A stretch of DNA of 64,000 bases from Epiperipatus broadwayi (GCA_028023455.1 JAQFVV010013329.1:1-64000); one strand, 5' to 3'. Counted from the first letter of the stretch, positions 1 through 14,260 are shown. Program-made: numbers and translations. Notes: generated by a model from the letters alone, not told the origin.

Positions 1-69
1 TTTTGATTATATATATATAATGTGAAAAATTTGTATTAAAAGCAATGTCCATGCATTGCAACTATAAAT

Positions 70-535
70 GTAATTTTTTTTTTTTGTACCTGGTTTTGCA
101 ACTATAGAAAAATATTGTTTTCCATGTTTATAACTGCAAATGTGAAAATTTTGTTTTTAAAAAAGAAAAGAATTTTGATAACCATGTGTTACAACCATAA
201 GTGATTTTTTTTCTGTATCTGGTTTTATAAACATATAAAATTTGTTTCTTATGTTATATACGTAAAAATAAAAATGTTTTGAGAATAAAACCCATATATT
301 TTACCCATAAGCATTTTTTTTTCTGTATCTGGTTTTATAAACATATATAATGTATTTCTTATGTTATATAAATGAAAATAAAAAAATATTTTGCAAATAA
401 AACCAATGTATTTTACCCATAAGTGATTTCTTTTTTCTGTATCTGGTTTTATAAACATATAAAATGTGTTTCTTATGTTATATATGCGAAAATAAAAATG
501 TTTTGCAAATAAAACCCATGTTTTTCACCCATAAA
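70..535. repeat. Minisatellite, about four units of 110-127 bp
   Basis: A block containing a T-run, then TGTATCTGGTTTTATAAACA, then TTCTTATGTTATATA, then AAATAAAACCCATG recurs. The CTGTATCTGG or related TGTACCTGG motif falls near 84, 211, 321 and 435. The first unit is the most diverged (TGTACCTGGTTTTGCAACTA); the last three are close copies. A short minus-strand open frame across it repeats the peptide MFIKPDTEK and is only a translation of the tandem unit. Confidence 0.85.
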
Positions 536-778
536 TTAGAAACCTTGAAATTATAACAATGTATATGTCATTTTTAGTTTAGTTTATATATATTATAGAT
601 GTAATAGAGTAAATAATGTGTAACCCGTACTTAATTATATTTACTAGTTGAGTAGCCTAGATGTAAGTGTTTGGAATTTTTTTTTGTATACTATTGGCTG
701 GTGCCTTTATATAAATGTGCCAACAGGTAATATAAAAAAAGTATCAAAATGAGTTTAAACCAGGATGTTAGGTGTTAA
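536..778. other. AT-rich spacer, nothing recognised
   Basis: No coding trace or repeat was recognised between the minisatellite and the PLE fossil. Part of this stretch may be the decayed upstream part of that PLE, because its translated reverse transcriptase traces only become readable near 779. Confidence 0.4.
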
Positions 779-1790
779 GATTGGCATTTATTATTGGAAG
801 ATTCTATGTAGTTTACTTATAAAGGTAATTTTTATAAAATTAAAGAAGGGTGGATAATAGGTTATATTATTTCTCATTTGGTATATTCAGTTTGACTAAT
901 TATATGTAGGAGAAAATTATTATTAAAAATAATTGTTTATAAGTAAATTTATTTGTCAGATATGTTGATGATTGTTTATTTGTAGTGGAAAATAATAAAT
1001 GGAAGGAATTTGTAAAGGAGTTTTAATTGTTTTGATCCATTTATAAGATAAGTGTTAGAAGGTGGGGGGTCAGATTTTGGTAAGTTAAAAGTTTTAGATC
1101 TTTTGGTGATTAGAAATGAAGAATACTAATTGTTTACTATGCAGTCATTTTGTTAAAAGTAGAGAATTAAGATCTATAATTAAACCTGATAGCTATCAGT
1201 CTGTATCTCATAAAGTAGCTGATTTAAGGAATTATTGTAATAAGAATAATCAATTAAATAATTCTATTGGGGGTAGCTTTGTTTCAGAAATGTCAATTTT
1301 ATAAAGATTACTTGAGGGTTGGTTACTCTGGTAAATTTGTTTAAAGTATTTTCTTTAATAGTAATATTCTTAAGGATGTAAAAGATAGAGAAAAATATGA
1401 TTTTATTTCTTTGCCATTTAAATTTTCTTCTTATAAAATTGTATTGTTTGGAAATAAGAAAATTGCTTGGAAAAGGGGTGTTACATTGAATAATTTATTA
1501 AATAATACAAAGGAAATATTTGATAGAAAAACAATCCCTGGTGTTGTATATTTTATCCCTTGTTTTTAGTAAGAAGGTTTACATAGGTCAGAGTAGTTTG
1601 AGTTTAAATGAATGAATAAAGGTTCATAAAAATAAAGTTAAAAATAGATATCTTAGTTAAGCTTTGTAGACCATGAAAAAGATACAGGCAACACTATTAA
1701 TTTTGATGGAGCTAAGGTTGTATTCTTTGAGAGAAATGAAATCAAAAGAAAAAATAAAGAATCTTTATTATTGAAAATATATTATTCTTA
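779..1790 (+). pseudogene. Penelope-like element fossil: reverse transcriptase and GIY-YIG endonuclease
   Basis: Broken reading frames on the plus strand follow the order of a Penelope-like retroelement polyprotein. Near 820-880 the translation YKGNFYKIKEG resembles the RT palm segment with a Y-K..G core. At 961-984 it reads YVDDCLFV, the RT catalytic box. Near 1085 LKVLDLL matches the next conserved RT block. Near 1400 a YDFISLPF stretch and near 1510 NNTKEIFDR with GVVYFIPC correspond to the linker leading to the GIY-YIG nuclease. Near 1690-1770 NINFDGAKVV, FFERNE and KRKNKESLLL resemble the nuclease C-terminal part. Stops and frameshifts are frequent, so it is dead. The family normally encodes about 800 residues; the N-terminal third is absent or unrecognisable. 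The assignment rests on motif order, not a database search. Confidence 0.72.
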
Positions 1791-1865
1791 AGCAATTAAC
1801 TTATTTAAGAATTCATTTAATATTAAGGGTGGATGGGAAGTAAATGGAATTTGTGGGTAATGTTT

Positions 1866-1890
1866 AATATATATATATATATATATATAT

Positions 1891-1946
<56 letters not shown>
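1866..1946. repeat. (AT)n microsatellite
   Basis: Nearly pure AT dinucleotides with one phase slip (TATTATAT near 1890). It directly abuts the left arm of the foldback element. Confidence 0.95.
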
Positions 1947-1947
<1 letters not shown>

Positions 1948-1949
<2 letters not shown>

Positions 1950-2124
1950 GTTCCAACCAGTAACCACCTAAACATTTACAGTAAAATCTAATAATCAATA
2001 TTTCTTATTGATGTCAAGGCAATTTTCTTGCTATTAAAAGGTGTGAAGGTTGCCTTGACAGCAGTGAGAAATATTGATTACTAGATTTTACTGTAAATGT
2101 TTAGGTGGTTATTGGTTGGAACTT
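1948..2124. mobile_element. Foldback MITE-like palindrome
   Basis: The left arm starts AAGTTCCAACCAGTAACCAC and the right arm ends in its complement, GTGGTTATTGGTTGGAACTT reading from 2105. The arms run about 75 bp each with only scattered mismatches, around a short loop near 2025-2050. No coding capacity exists. It is bounded on the left by an (AT)n tract; (CT)n and (AT)n follow 50 bp to the right. The structure fits a non-autonomous foldback transposon, or a hairpin remnant of one. Confidence 0.85.
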
Positions 2125-2174
2125 AATTACATCATTATCCCAGATAAGCTTTAGGCACTATTTCGCTTATTATT

Positions 2175-4536
<2,362 letters not shown>

Positions 4537-5045
4537 TCAGACAGTCTTTATATCTAATTTTATATATGGGTTTGTTAATTAATTTATATAATTATTAATT
4601 AATCTATCAGATATATTATCTTTCTGCTAAATGCTAATTATATCAATCAAATAACATACCCATATATATATAAGACATATTTTGTTGGTTCAACCATGGT
4701 AAAAAATTTAAATATTAATAAACTGACATTTCGACTTGATCACAGTTATAGGGGCGCTACAATCACTGATTTGAAATTAAAAAGTTAATGTTCCACCAAT
4801 AAAAATGTTAAATTAAGAATGTTTTTTTTAATGAAATGTTTCCAAATAAGAGAAAATTTGCATGTATTGAAGCAGTCGATGTCTAATCATCATCGAACTT
4901 TTTGTTTCACCATCTACACTAATTTCCTGTGGAGCCCGCACCTTGCTTTAAATATATGCCATTCACCCTCACACTGTATGCATAATGATTAGAGAAATTA
5001 GTAAAATTAATTATATTTAGTAAAGTGAAACAATAGTTTGGGTGA

Positions 5046-5099
<54 letters not shown>

Positions 5100-5389
5100 G
5101 TGAAGCAATAATTTTATTAATATTTATTGCTGAAAATTAAACATTTCTTTATATAATTGTCAATCATTTTATATATGTATATTTTAATCAAGAATTGAAA
5201 TGTAAAAACAAGGTAAAATGGGAAAGGCCGGACATACTGAAATAATCTTTATCTAGATTTAGGTTGTTTTCATTAATTAAAATAAAAAGCAATTCTTTTG
5301 TTAGTTGTTTTCAAATCTTTAAAAGTATATCAAATGGTATTTCAAGCCTTATCTGTTTTAAAATATTTTGCTAATTAAATGTTTTTTTT
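4537..5389. other. Gene-free stretch with one AT microsatellite
   Basis: Contains an (AT)n tract at 5049-5096. I recognise no coding sequence. The stretch near 4700-4760 (GTTCAACCATGG, then GACATTTCGACTTGATCACAG) looks like ordinary AT-rich DNA with slightly higher complexity. Confidence 0.5.
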
Positions 5390-6045
5390 ATTTAATCAAG
5401 AGATTACAGAGATAGCTGTGGGTCACCTGAGATTGCATTCTTGGAGGGATTAAAGGGTGTATAAGAAGAGGCCCATGCACCAAAAGTAGACAGTAGTTTG
5501 GTTACTCTTTTCAGTTTAGTTACTTTGAGTTTGTCATTAAATTTGGTTAATTTTCAGTTAGTTACTTGCAGTGACTTTTCAGTTAGTTGTTTTCAGTTAT
5601 TTTTCAGCCAGTTTAGTTACTCTTTTCAGTTTAGTTACTTTGAGTTGGTCATTCAACTTAGTCACTTTTCAGTTAACTTTGAGTTAGTAATTAAACTTAG
5701 TTACTTTGAGTTACAAAATTCACTGAGAACATCTTCCAGTGAAATAAAATTTCAGAAGTGTTTCAAGACCTTAAAATGTTAAGAAGTCAACAGAAGTCTG
5801 GTGCTATGAACTGTGAGTAGAAAAGAGGCACTCTTCTCCAGGCCTCTTGGAAGACTGTCTACCTGACACCATCAAGTTCCATCCATCCAACCGGCCATAC
5901 AAGATGACCATATAATATGCCAACCTGACTGCCTTACACTATGTTGCTATCCTTAGGTAACCTCACCTAATGTAGAGCTGCCTTAATAAGTAAATCCTTT
6001 TGTAATATGTAATTCAACCTTTGTATTTTAATTCATATTTTCATT
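5390..6045 (+). mobile_element. LTR-like region: TATA-box followed by degenerate TTCAGTTTAGTTAC repeats
   Basis: A GC-richer block (GTGGGTCACCTGAG) leads to a TATA-like TATAAGAAG at 5460-5468. A 200 bp segment follows in which variants of TTTTCAGTTTAGTTACTTTGAGTT recur five or six times. Downstream come GC-richer DNA and an AATAAG near 5985. A plus-strand open frame at 5498-5782 reads only the repeats and is not believed. The promoter-then-degenerate-repeat layout resembles 25880-26010, where ATAAATAG is followed by TCAGTTTTCAGTTTTTTCAG. I infer a solo LTR or fragment; the ends are not defined. Confidence 0.35.
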
Positions 6046-6074
6046 TTTGAGTTTCTATTAATTATTCTCTTAAA

Positions 6075-6150
<76 letters not shown>
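6075..6150. repeat. (CT)n microsatellite
   Basis: About 76 bp of CT dinucleotides with one TTT interruption near 6088. Confidence 0.96.
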
Positions 6151-6153
<3 letters not shown>

Positions 6154-7660
6154 GTAATTTTAGCTAAGCCCTTTCATGCTTAATTATATTATATAGCTTT
6201 GTGTGGCTCCATTAATATTTAACTTGTTTTGCTTAATATATATATCTACAATTTATTTTCTTTAATAAGCTAATAACCAACTTGCGAGTTTGATAAGGGA
6301 GGGGGGGATAATAGTTTAATTTGGAAAGAAGCAGGGCTTCATTTAAAATCTACCAATAAAGTTTTGTTTATTTAAAATTGAAATTGCTCACTAGTTTGGT
6401 TTTATATTTAAATCTGGTATTCATGTTTTTCTATCTAACATATTTTATTGTGGATGCATATTTTACTTTGTTATTTGAATTCATCTTTAAATTTTATTTT
6501 AAAAGATCGTGAACCTTCAAATAATTAATCCATTCCTTCTTGCCTTGCCCAGCAGGCTAATTTTATCAGTTAATACATATATGGTAATCTTAATTAAATG
6601 TAACGTTTTGTTAGTTTAATGTCTTAGTTAAAAAATTATTTTCCATTATAAGTTTTTTAATGATTCTTTATTTAAATATATCATTGCACAGGAGTCAAAC
6701 CATTTACAGGCTTTCAAATATAGTATATTAAGTTTATTGTACATGGGCAAAACTGTTGACATACCTTTCCTTTTTCTTGTCGTACTTTCACAATATATAT
6801 TTTTCTATTGCTTTGTCATTTGGGACTTAAGAAATCCAAATCTCTTCACCTACTAATTCTCAAAATTATTCATAATCAGAGTACACCATACTCCCTATGG
6901 AATGCAAGGTTTATAAGATTTTGATTGTGCTGCAGAAGTTCCATAGAGCTGGCTCTGGGCCTTCAAACCAAATCTCTGTAATCGATACTGTAGCATTGAA
7001 ATGGCAGTTGTATCAACCTTCAGTCATCTTCAAGAAAATAAAGTAACATAAGATCCATATTTCTCTTATGACATGCTAGCCTCATTATTGTTTTAGTTAA
7101 TGGATTTATGCCTGTTTGATCTTTCATTAGGTGTTGAAAATTATGACTCATTCGTGAAATGCACCAACATGTTAATTAGTCTGTATACTGATTTTAAAAT
7201 GGCCTTCTTTTAAAATACTAATTGATTCCCATAGACATAAATCAATACATATTCTCTGTGAAACATTAATGATTATATATCTTACCTCTCCCTGTCAATG
7301 TAACACATTGTTTGTTTTTTGTATACTTATTCTAAAAACCCTATGTCCAAACAATGCCTATCAAACATATATAATGATTTTAAGCTTGTAAATAAATGAT
7401 TGAGACTGTATATTTATATTTATTTGTCAAAATGATTAATGCTATATTATCAGGTATCTTTCTGTAATCCGAATCTGTTCCGATCTTGTAGATTGTTTTG
7501 TGCATCCCTAACATTCTGTTAGTAAAAATGTATTAAATTGGCATATTAACCCTGCACAAGCTATGACACATTCCATAAAATTATATTCCTTAAATAATTA
7601 ATGTAAAGGGGATTTTATAAAAACAAATCCCAAGTTTTGTAAATAGACAATAGCATTCCA
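6151..7660. other. Gene-free stretch
   Basis: No open frame above noise and no recognised repeat within the window. There is a GC-richer patch near 6890-7030 but no coding trace. Confidence 0.55.
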
Positions 7661-7710
7661 AGTGTGAAGCCTTATATATATATATATATATATATATAAG
7701 GCTTCACACT
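7661..7710. repeat. Perfect 50 bp palindrome centred on (AT)n
   Basis: AGTGTGAAGCC on the left and GGCTTCACACT on the right flank an AT tract, so the whole 50 bp is a perfect inverted repeat. The unique flanks are mirror-complementary, which chance AT slippage does not explain. Confidence 0.93.
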
Positions 7711-7721
7711 TATATATATAT

Positions 7722-7727
7722 ACACAG

Positions 7728-7769
<42 letters not shown>

Positions 7770-7775
7770 CTGTGT
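7722..7775. repeat. Perfect 54 bp palindrome centred on (AT)n
   Basis: ACACAGATAC on the left and GTATCTGTGT on the right flank an AT tract. It lies 12 bp after the preceding palindrome of the same design. Confidence 0.93.
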
Positions 7776-8420
7776 GTGTTTTCACAATATTTTATTAAAT
7801 ATATATTTCATGTAAATCCTTGTTTGTTTTGAATTATTATTTTCTAATTAGTATTTAGAATTATTTTCTTTAGCTGATAACTTAGCATTAATAAAGATAA
7901 CTTTAATAAATGTAATTCCTGGGCTACTCTTATCTTGATCATCATCATCATTCTGATCTTATGCTTTACCACTGTGTTTCTGGGCCCGGAATTAAAATAA
8001 TTGTGCTGTATCATCAGGATTGTTGTTCATTGAGTCAGAGACTCGAAGAATAAGCAAATAAGTTACAATTCAGGATTGTTGATATTATTGTAGAACATAT
8101 ATACGTATTCTAAAAGAAAAAGTGGATCAATATTTGCTGTTATTTATTATATATGATGTATACAGTATTATAGATTTAGTAATTATCGATATTTTAACTT
8201 TTAAGTGTTTTATAAATAAAATATTGTATGTGTATACAATTACAGCAAAGTCATTACCTGTATACATATTACAATAATATGCTTTTGCTTTTGGATAAAA
8301 TGAATTTAATATAGCTATCTCTGACGTCATCAGTATTGCAAAATTCAAGATGGCTGCCAAAATTTTTTTTAAAATTTTTCCCGATCGTTATAGCGAATAA
8401 TCGATTGTATATCGAAGTAG
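7776..8420. other. Gene-free stretch
   Basis: A 77-codon minus-strand frame at 8127-8360 has no recognisable domain and ordinary AT composition; I do not regard it as a gene. Nothing else stands out. Confidence 0.5.
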
Positions 8421-8536
8421 TTGGTACAAATTGATGATTGGTACAAATTGATGATGATTGCTATTGCAAAATATTGCTAAGTAGACAATCGCTAAGTGGA
8501 GTAAAGGTGTAGACAATCGCTAAGTGGAGTAAAGGT
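8421..8536. repeat. Two adjacent short tandem duplications
   Basis: TTGGTACAAATTGATGA is duplicated at 8421-8437 and 8438-8454. GTAGACAATCGCTAAGTGGA with its 8 bp tail (28 bp unit) is duplicated exactly at 8481-8508 and 8509-8536. The second pair runs directly into an (AT)n tract at 8536-8558. Confidence 0.9.
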
Positions 8537-8558
8537 GTATATATATATATATATATAT

Positions 8559-9631
8559 GGGTGAACATCCACAAAGTTTTATGGATCATGCAAAATTGTT
8601 ACCTTTAAAATCCATTCACACTGCATTTTATTTATTTTAAAAAATGAGTTTATAGCTAGCGTGTAACCTTATGGTACTCTATGTCCAGAGCACTGGCAGT
8701 GTTGCAGCTTGTAACTTATAATTATTATCATAATTACTTAATGTTTCTTCAGAGCTGATATCATTCTCTTATTTTCTATACATGCTCATTTTCTTTATTT
8801 ATTCATTTTATGTATAATAATTATTTATGTTAAATGAAGATAGATTGTTTTAACAACACAATTGATTAAAAGGACTGCAATATATGTATTTTAATTTATG
8901 TCATAAAAATATGTGTAAGAAAAATGAGTGGTGTGCTAGAAAATGCCAAGAAATTATAACTAAAATGCTTTCTAGAGGATATTAGTCTATGTTGGAATTT
9001 ATTGTTTCCCTTTGATGAGTAATATAATCATAAACTGATTCGTATATGTATATTATAATTAAATTAAAAAGTGTAATATATGCAAAACATCATAGTACAA
9101 ATTATGAGTATATATTCTTACAAATATTGGTATGCTTCCCAGTGAACATCTTTTTAAATGAATATCAAGCCACATAAATAATATTATCCAATAATATACT
9201 AAAATTACAATATGTATATGGGTTCTTTGACCACATGTTCAAATGGGTATCATTGATACATGAATAAAATAATAAGCAAATAATTATTGTATGTATTTAT
9301 TTGACATTCTTAGTAATTAATTTTAATAGTGTGCAATGTAAAATCTAATAATAATTATGAACATCAAAAATATCAATAATAAAATTCCATTGCAATAAGC
9401 ATATATACATATTACAAATGTGTGTAAATGTTGAAATAATTATAATAATCTGCTCAGCCTCTAACATGCAAAAAGTTTATTGGTTATAAATGAGGTTATC
9501 ATTTATTATGAAATGTTGTAATTTGATTTTAAAATTAACTTTTAATAAAGTCATCCTATAATATAATTCTTATCCCCAGAGACCAACTATATAATTTAAA
9601 AGATAATTACATATAATATATACGCACATAT
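8559..9631. other. Gene-free stretch
   Basis: No coding trace or dispersed repeat recognised. It ends at the left boundary of repeat X. Confidence 0.5.
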
Positions 9632-9746
9632 TGTACCGGTCAAAACCCACCACCACCGCTCATCAAATCGAATTCAAACTCAGCTGAACCAAAACTGAAT
9701 TCAAACCCAACTTAACAGCTCAAATAGCAGAAATCGACGGCACAGT

Positions 9747-9757
9747 GCTATGCGCCA
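9747..9757 (-). promoter_or_regulatory. Primer-binding-site-like motif in X copy 1
   Basis: On the minus strand TGGCGCATAGC begins with TGGCGC, as expected for the complement of a tRNA 3' CCA end. Copy 2 has TGGTGCATAGC near 63211. It lies about 120 bp before the GGTACA terminus. Confidence 0.35.
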
Positions 9758-10944
9758 AGAACTAGTTCAACGGTTGGTGAGGACTAGAGACCCTTGCACT
9801 GACACGAATATCTAATAATTAATTACTTTGAATACTTTTTAAATCAAATCATATGTATGTTCGGGTTGCCAACACAGATAGCGGGTATGAACATTTAAAT
9901 AATTATAAAAAGAATGATGAACTAAGAAACCAAGTATATTAGAAAATATTTAATAATAATAATAATAATTTGTTATTATTCAATAAAATATAGATTGCAT
10001 TAGTTACCTCTAGTCTTTAAACGAATTTATAAATATAATAAGAGTGGCGGTCCTTATCATATGCCAATGGAAATTACGCAATATTGGAATTCTATGTCTA
10101 TGCCCCCAACAAGTAAATAAAACATTTAAGGTTATATTCGAATAAATATATATTAGTGGAACAAGAAATCAATTTTTTAACATTTTGTGAGTAGATACAC
10201 TTGTAACTTAAGAGCTGGGGACATAGGTGAAAAACGGAGCTAATAATTTATTATTAGCTAATTATAAAAATAGTAAACGTATAATATTTTCTTTCGACTC
10301 GATGATTAATAGAACTTATAAATTTAGTTCTAATGGGCGAGAATAACTATTTAAAATTTATATTATATTATTTGCGTGAGGCAAATGGAATCAAGGAGCT
10401 CATCGAGTCGAAAGATTATTGGCATATAATTTTAAATACGACATTAATAAAGCACACAAATATATATATTAAATGAACCCCAAGTAAGAAAAGAGAAAGT
10501 TTAAAGGCTAGAGATTTAAAGAATTACGAGATAGATTTACAATAGCATGAATAAAAGGTTTTATAAAAAATGTTACATTAAAGAATAAAGAGCTCTTAAA
10601 TAGGAGAGTAAAATAAAGTTCGAACTGGCCAGAAAGTTTAACGTTCATTATAGAAATATATTATCCTTCCGTGCTTGTCCTTAAGTTACTCCTCCAAGTT
10701 GTTGAAAACGTAGGCATCATTGGTTAACTACTGGAATAGTATTTTAGTAGCTTTCATTATTTTAGCAGAATGATCGATCCGGAAAACGGTTCAGCAGCTC
10801 CATTGAAGATTTCTTGGGACTTTAGGAACCATAGCCAGATTCCTGATGTTCTAGCCCTCTATCATGATGAAATACAATTTTTATACGCACAGAGTTCACT
10901 GCACTACTCTACAACAAAGCTAGTCTTTTTTCTTTTCTTTTCAG

Positions 10945-10956
10945 GGCTATATATCT
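10945..10956 (-). promoter_or_regulatory. TATA-box-like element in X copy 1
   Basis: The minus strand reads AGATATATAGCCCTG. The equivalent in X copy 2 is GGATATATAGCTCTG (56737-56750). The same TATA plus GCYCTGAAAA context occurs in the 49.3 kb LTR (ATAAATAGCCCTGAAAA), supporting a shared core promoter. Confidence 0.5.
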
Positions 10957-11725
10957 CTGTTCACTGATGCCTCCGGCTAGCGCTCATTTTCTTATCAATC
11001 TGGTTTTTTTTATAATTAGTTGTTTTCAGAAACATTCCTTCGATAAGGCCTTCAAACTAATTTTTGAATTCCTTTCCTAATTAGAAAATGAATTCTTAAA
11101 GTCTGAAATGATTTTAATTAAAAATTGAATTCTTATCTTTTTTTAATTAATAAAACTTTACTGTTGTTTTTGAGAATTTGAAAGCCTTTGGAAGGAATGT
11201 AGCTTTTAATCACAAAACTTTACAAATTATTTAAAAGTAAAAAAACAAGTATTGACAATGAAACTTTCGAACAATTATATACATTTAATATTTACAAATA
11301 TATATACGCACAATCCACGAATTTAATATATATAAATTCATGAATATTTTATCATGAATTTATTTGAGAATTGATCCAATTTAAACTAAACTAATTAATT
11401 TTACTACGTATTTGAAACAAGTTAAAAAAAATATGTAAACAATATTCTATAAACTACTAGTTTTTGTGGTTTGGATTAAGACCGATTTCACTAACTTATG
11501 CTTTACAAGACTAAAGACAGAATATTTGAAATAATAATTACTATGAATTATTACAAATAAAAATAAAAAGTCTAACTTATATATTCTCCAGTAAAACAAA
11601 TAAACTTTGATATTTGATTCAACTAATCTAGAACAGAACTATAATAATAAATTAATTAAAAGTAAAGTGTATTTGCATTTTTTCACTTAATTTTTTTAAA
11701 TAAATACACTATATATATATATATA

Positions 11726-11820
11726 TGCAGGATTTGAACTCAGACTTTCACATGATCCTCAACTCTCCATGCCATCTTATATTGCTGACCAACCTGATCA
11801 CGAACATGTTCAAAAGATAA
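11726..11820 (-). mobile_element. tRNA-derived SINE-like fragment
   Basis: On the minus strand GTCTGAGTTCAAATCCTGC contains a good RNA polymerase III B box (GTTCAAATC). It is preceded at the expected tRNA-like distance by TGGTCAGCAATATAAGATGG, which could be a weak A box. It sits between (AT)n tracts, next to X. It resembles the B-box segment at 56134-56144. No full cloverleaf is visible. Confidence 0.45.
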
Positions 11821-12976
11821 ATAATCCAATATATATATATATATATATTATACCGTTTTTTGTCTTACTAAGCCTCTATATGCATATAAAATGCACGAGT
11901 TGATCAAGTTATGTAAAAGAAAAAAAAGATGTTTCATTTTTTTATTTCAAAAAAAGAAGAATGTTTCATTATTATTTTAAAAACATAACTATCTTTCCTG
12001 ATCAACTCAGTCTAGAATTGGTGTGAGTACAATTACAAGGTGAATCAGTTTTTTATTTATAAATGAGAGTGTCAGAGTCACTTAGTCTAAGTGATTCTGC
12101 TTCAAACAATCGTAACTCGTGAAGTAGTAAAAGATATTCCCCTTTGACTTAATTAAGAAAATAAATCTACTTAGCAAAGGTCTTTATACTCTCATTTGAA
12201 TCTAAATAATAAAAACTAAAACTTAAATATAATAACTCTAAATTTATAAATGTACAATGAAAGTTATGTTAATAACAAAGATTTAATATTTATGATAAAT
12301 GAAAAATTATAATATTGGAGGGTATTGTGCACAATAAATTTAATAATTTGATTCAAATATTGAAGTAATAGCTAGTATGTGTCTTATTTTTCCATGGTAA
12401 CAGTTCAACCACTACTCAGTTTGCAAATCTCTATATCAAAAAAATATGGGATCAACATTTCATACACATCTCAGTTCATAAAGCTTTATATAAAGTTATG
12501 GCCATTAACTTACCGGTAAGTTGATATTTAAGTAGGTCATTGATTCTCCGATGTCCAATTCTTTCAGTGGGTAGTCTGCAGTAGTAATTTTTTTAGTTTT
12601 ACTCCTTCCAAATCACCAATCAATATGTAGGTAGAGTCTGACGATGATCTAGGTGACTTTTCTCGAGAGAAAGTGTTGGCAAATGATAGAGTTCTACTCA
12701 CTCATGGAGAGCGGTTTCAGTTCGTATCTAAGTGGACAAATTTTATTATTTATTTTATAAAAAAAATATGAGGCACTTCAAATTGCTCAACACTCTCTGG
12801 AACAACAAGACAAAGACCCTTTTCAAACCTGTTGGCCACTTTTATATTGCCAGATTTTTTTTAGAAGTTCTGTCCATATTCCTTTTTACCTTTTGTTCTA
12901 TTTTATAAACTTCTACATTATTTCTCATTTTTTTATTATAAAGTTTCTTTTCTCGCTATGAATTTCTGCCATTTTA

Positions 12977-13008
12977 ATTGCTATCAGAAAGTCATTTCTG
13001 ATAGCAAT
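12977..13008. repeat. Perfect 14 bp stem hairpin inside R2
   Basis: ATTGCTATCAGAAA, a 4 bp loop GTCA, then TTTCTGATAGCAAT. Copy B retains the hairpin with two mismatches (22609-22640). Confidence 0.85.
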
Positions 13009-13026
13009 CTTTTACCTTTGGAATTT

Positions 13027-13136
<110 letters not shown>

Positions 13137-13253
13137 CTTTCACTGTACATTTTTCTTAAAATAACATTATATTACAAAAAAAAAAAAAAAAATTAAAGAT
13201 CAGGTTCTCTCTTTTTTATTTAAATGATATACAATATTAAATAGTAATTTGTA

Positions 13254-13255
<2 letters not shown>

Positions 13256-13337
<82 letters not shown>
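13256..13337. repeat. (AT)n microsatellite between R2 and Y
   Basis: Pure AT tract. R2 ends TTTGTACC on its left and Y begins GTGCCC on its right. Confidence 0.95.
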
Positions 13338-13341
<4 letters not shown>

Positions 13342-14260
13342 CCCTTTTGTATGGGTCACCATTTAGGTTTTGTGCTAATCTAGTAGAAAATTTTAAATTT
13401 AAGAAGTGTTTTAAACATGTGATGTTGAATTTGCTTGTGGTAATGTTACCATAAGTTTAATTAAAGCAATCTATGAGTATTTGATATGTGAATTGTGTTG
13501 ATATTGAGAAAATATGTAAAATGATGATGATTATGATGTAATACTGCATTAATAAATTTAATAACAAATGTTTGAAGCTAAAGTGATTAAAAGACAAGTT
13601 TAAATTAGACAAAGATATTTATTTAATTTAAAATATATGTTAAAAGTGAATAGAAATATTTTAAATTATAAGTACTTAAATTGAGATTAATATTTGATTT
13701 TAATCATATCAAATAATTATTTTAAAATCTGATGTAATATCTTATTTATTTTTAAAAATAAATATTTATTTTAAAAATGCAATTGTTAAGTTATTTTTAG
13801 ATTATGGGAAGCGTTTTCTGTATTGTAAAAACAGATGTTAATTAGAGATACACACACACATGCTTGGAAGCTTTCTCATAAAGTTGCAAAACTATTTTAA
13901 AATTATGTTGTGAAATTTATAAATAATATGTGAGTTATCACGAGATAAAAATAAAGATATTAATGTAAAGTATTAAATCTGATTTTTAAAATATTACTTT
14001 AAAAATATAACGTATTTAAAAAAGATTTAGTTTATTTTAAATGATCTTATAAAAGTTAAGATTTAAATTAAGTGAGAAAGAATATTTTAAAAAAATGTTT
14101 AATAGATTTGAATAAATGATAAAAATTATTTTTAAAATGTAATAATATTAAATATTAAATAAGTCATTATTTTATTTTAATAGTGTGTTGATTAATATGT
14201 AAATAAGCCAGCAAAGTTTGATTGTTTAAACGTACCAATCAGATGTGGAGTCTCTTCGAG

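Larger units (their letters stand above)
9632..11712 (-). mobile_element. Repeat X copy 1, solo-LTR-like
   Basis: Sequence from 9632 to about 11425 is the inverse of 63341-61860 plus 57250-56262. Matching landmarks include GATAGCGAGTATTAA-like DNA, GAATTCTATGTCTATGCC, GCTAATAATTTATTATTAGC and CTTTCTGGCCAGTT. Read on the minus strand it has a TATA-box (10948-10953), and near its other end a TGGCGCATAGC motif (9747-9757) resembling a tRNA primer-binding site. It ends GGTACA at an AT-rich boundary, a TG...CA-type LTR terminus. It lacks about 700 bp present in copy 2 (62170-62868). A plus-strand open frame at 10770-10967 runs antisense to the promoter and is frameshifted in copy 2. LTR identity is inferred; repetition is seen directly. 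The right end beyond 11425 is uncertain. Confidence 0.7.

Noticed and set aside
249-458. Minus-strand frame with repeated MFIKPDTEK peptide
   Set aside because: It reads the ~110 bp minisatellite; the peptide repeat mirrors the DNA repeat and there is no domain.
5498-5782. 94-codon frame with SFQLVT-like repeats
   Set aside because: Generated by degenerate TTCAGTTTAGTTAC DNA repeats downstream of a TATA box.
10770-10967. 65-codon frame in X copy 1 (MIDPENGSAAPLK...)
   Set aside because: Frameshifted in X copy 2 and antisense to the TATA/primer-site direction; conserved only because the DNA is repeated.
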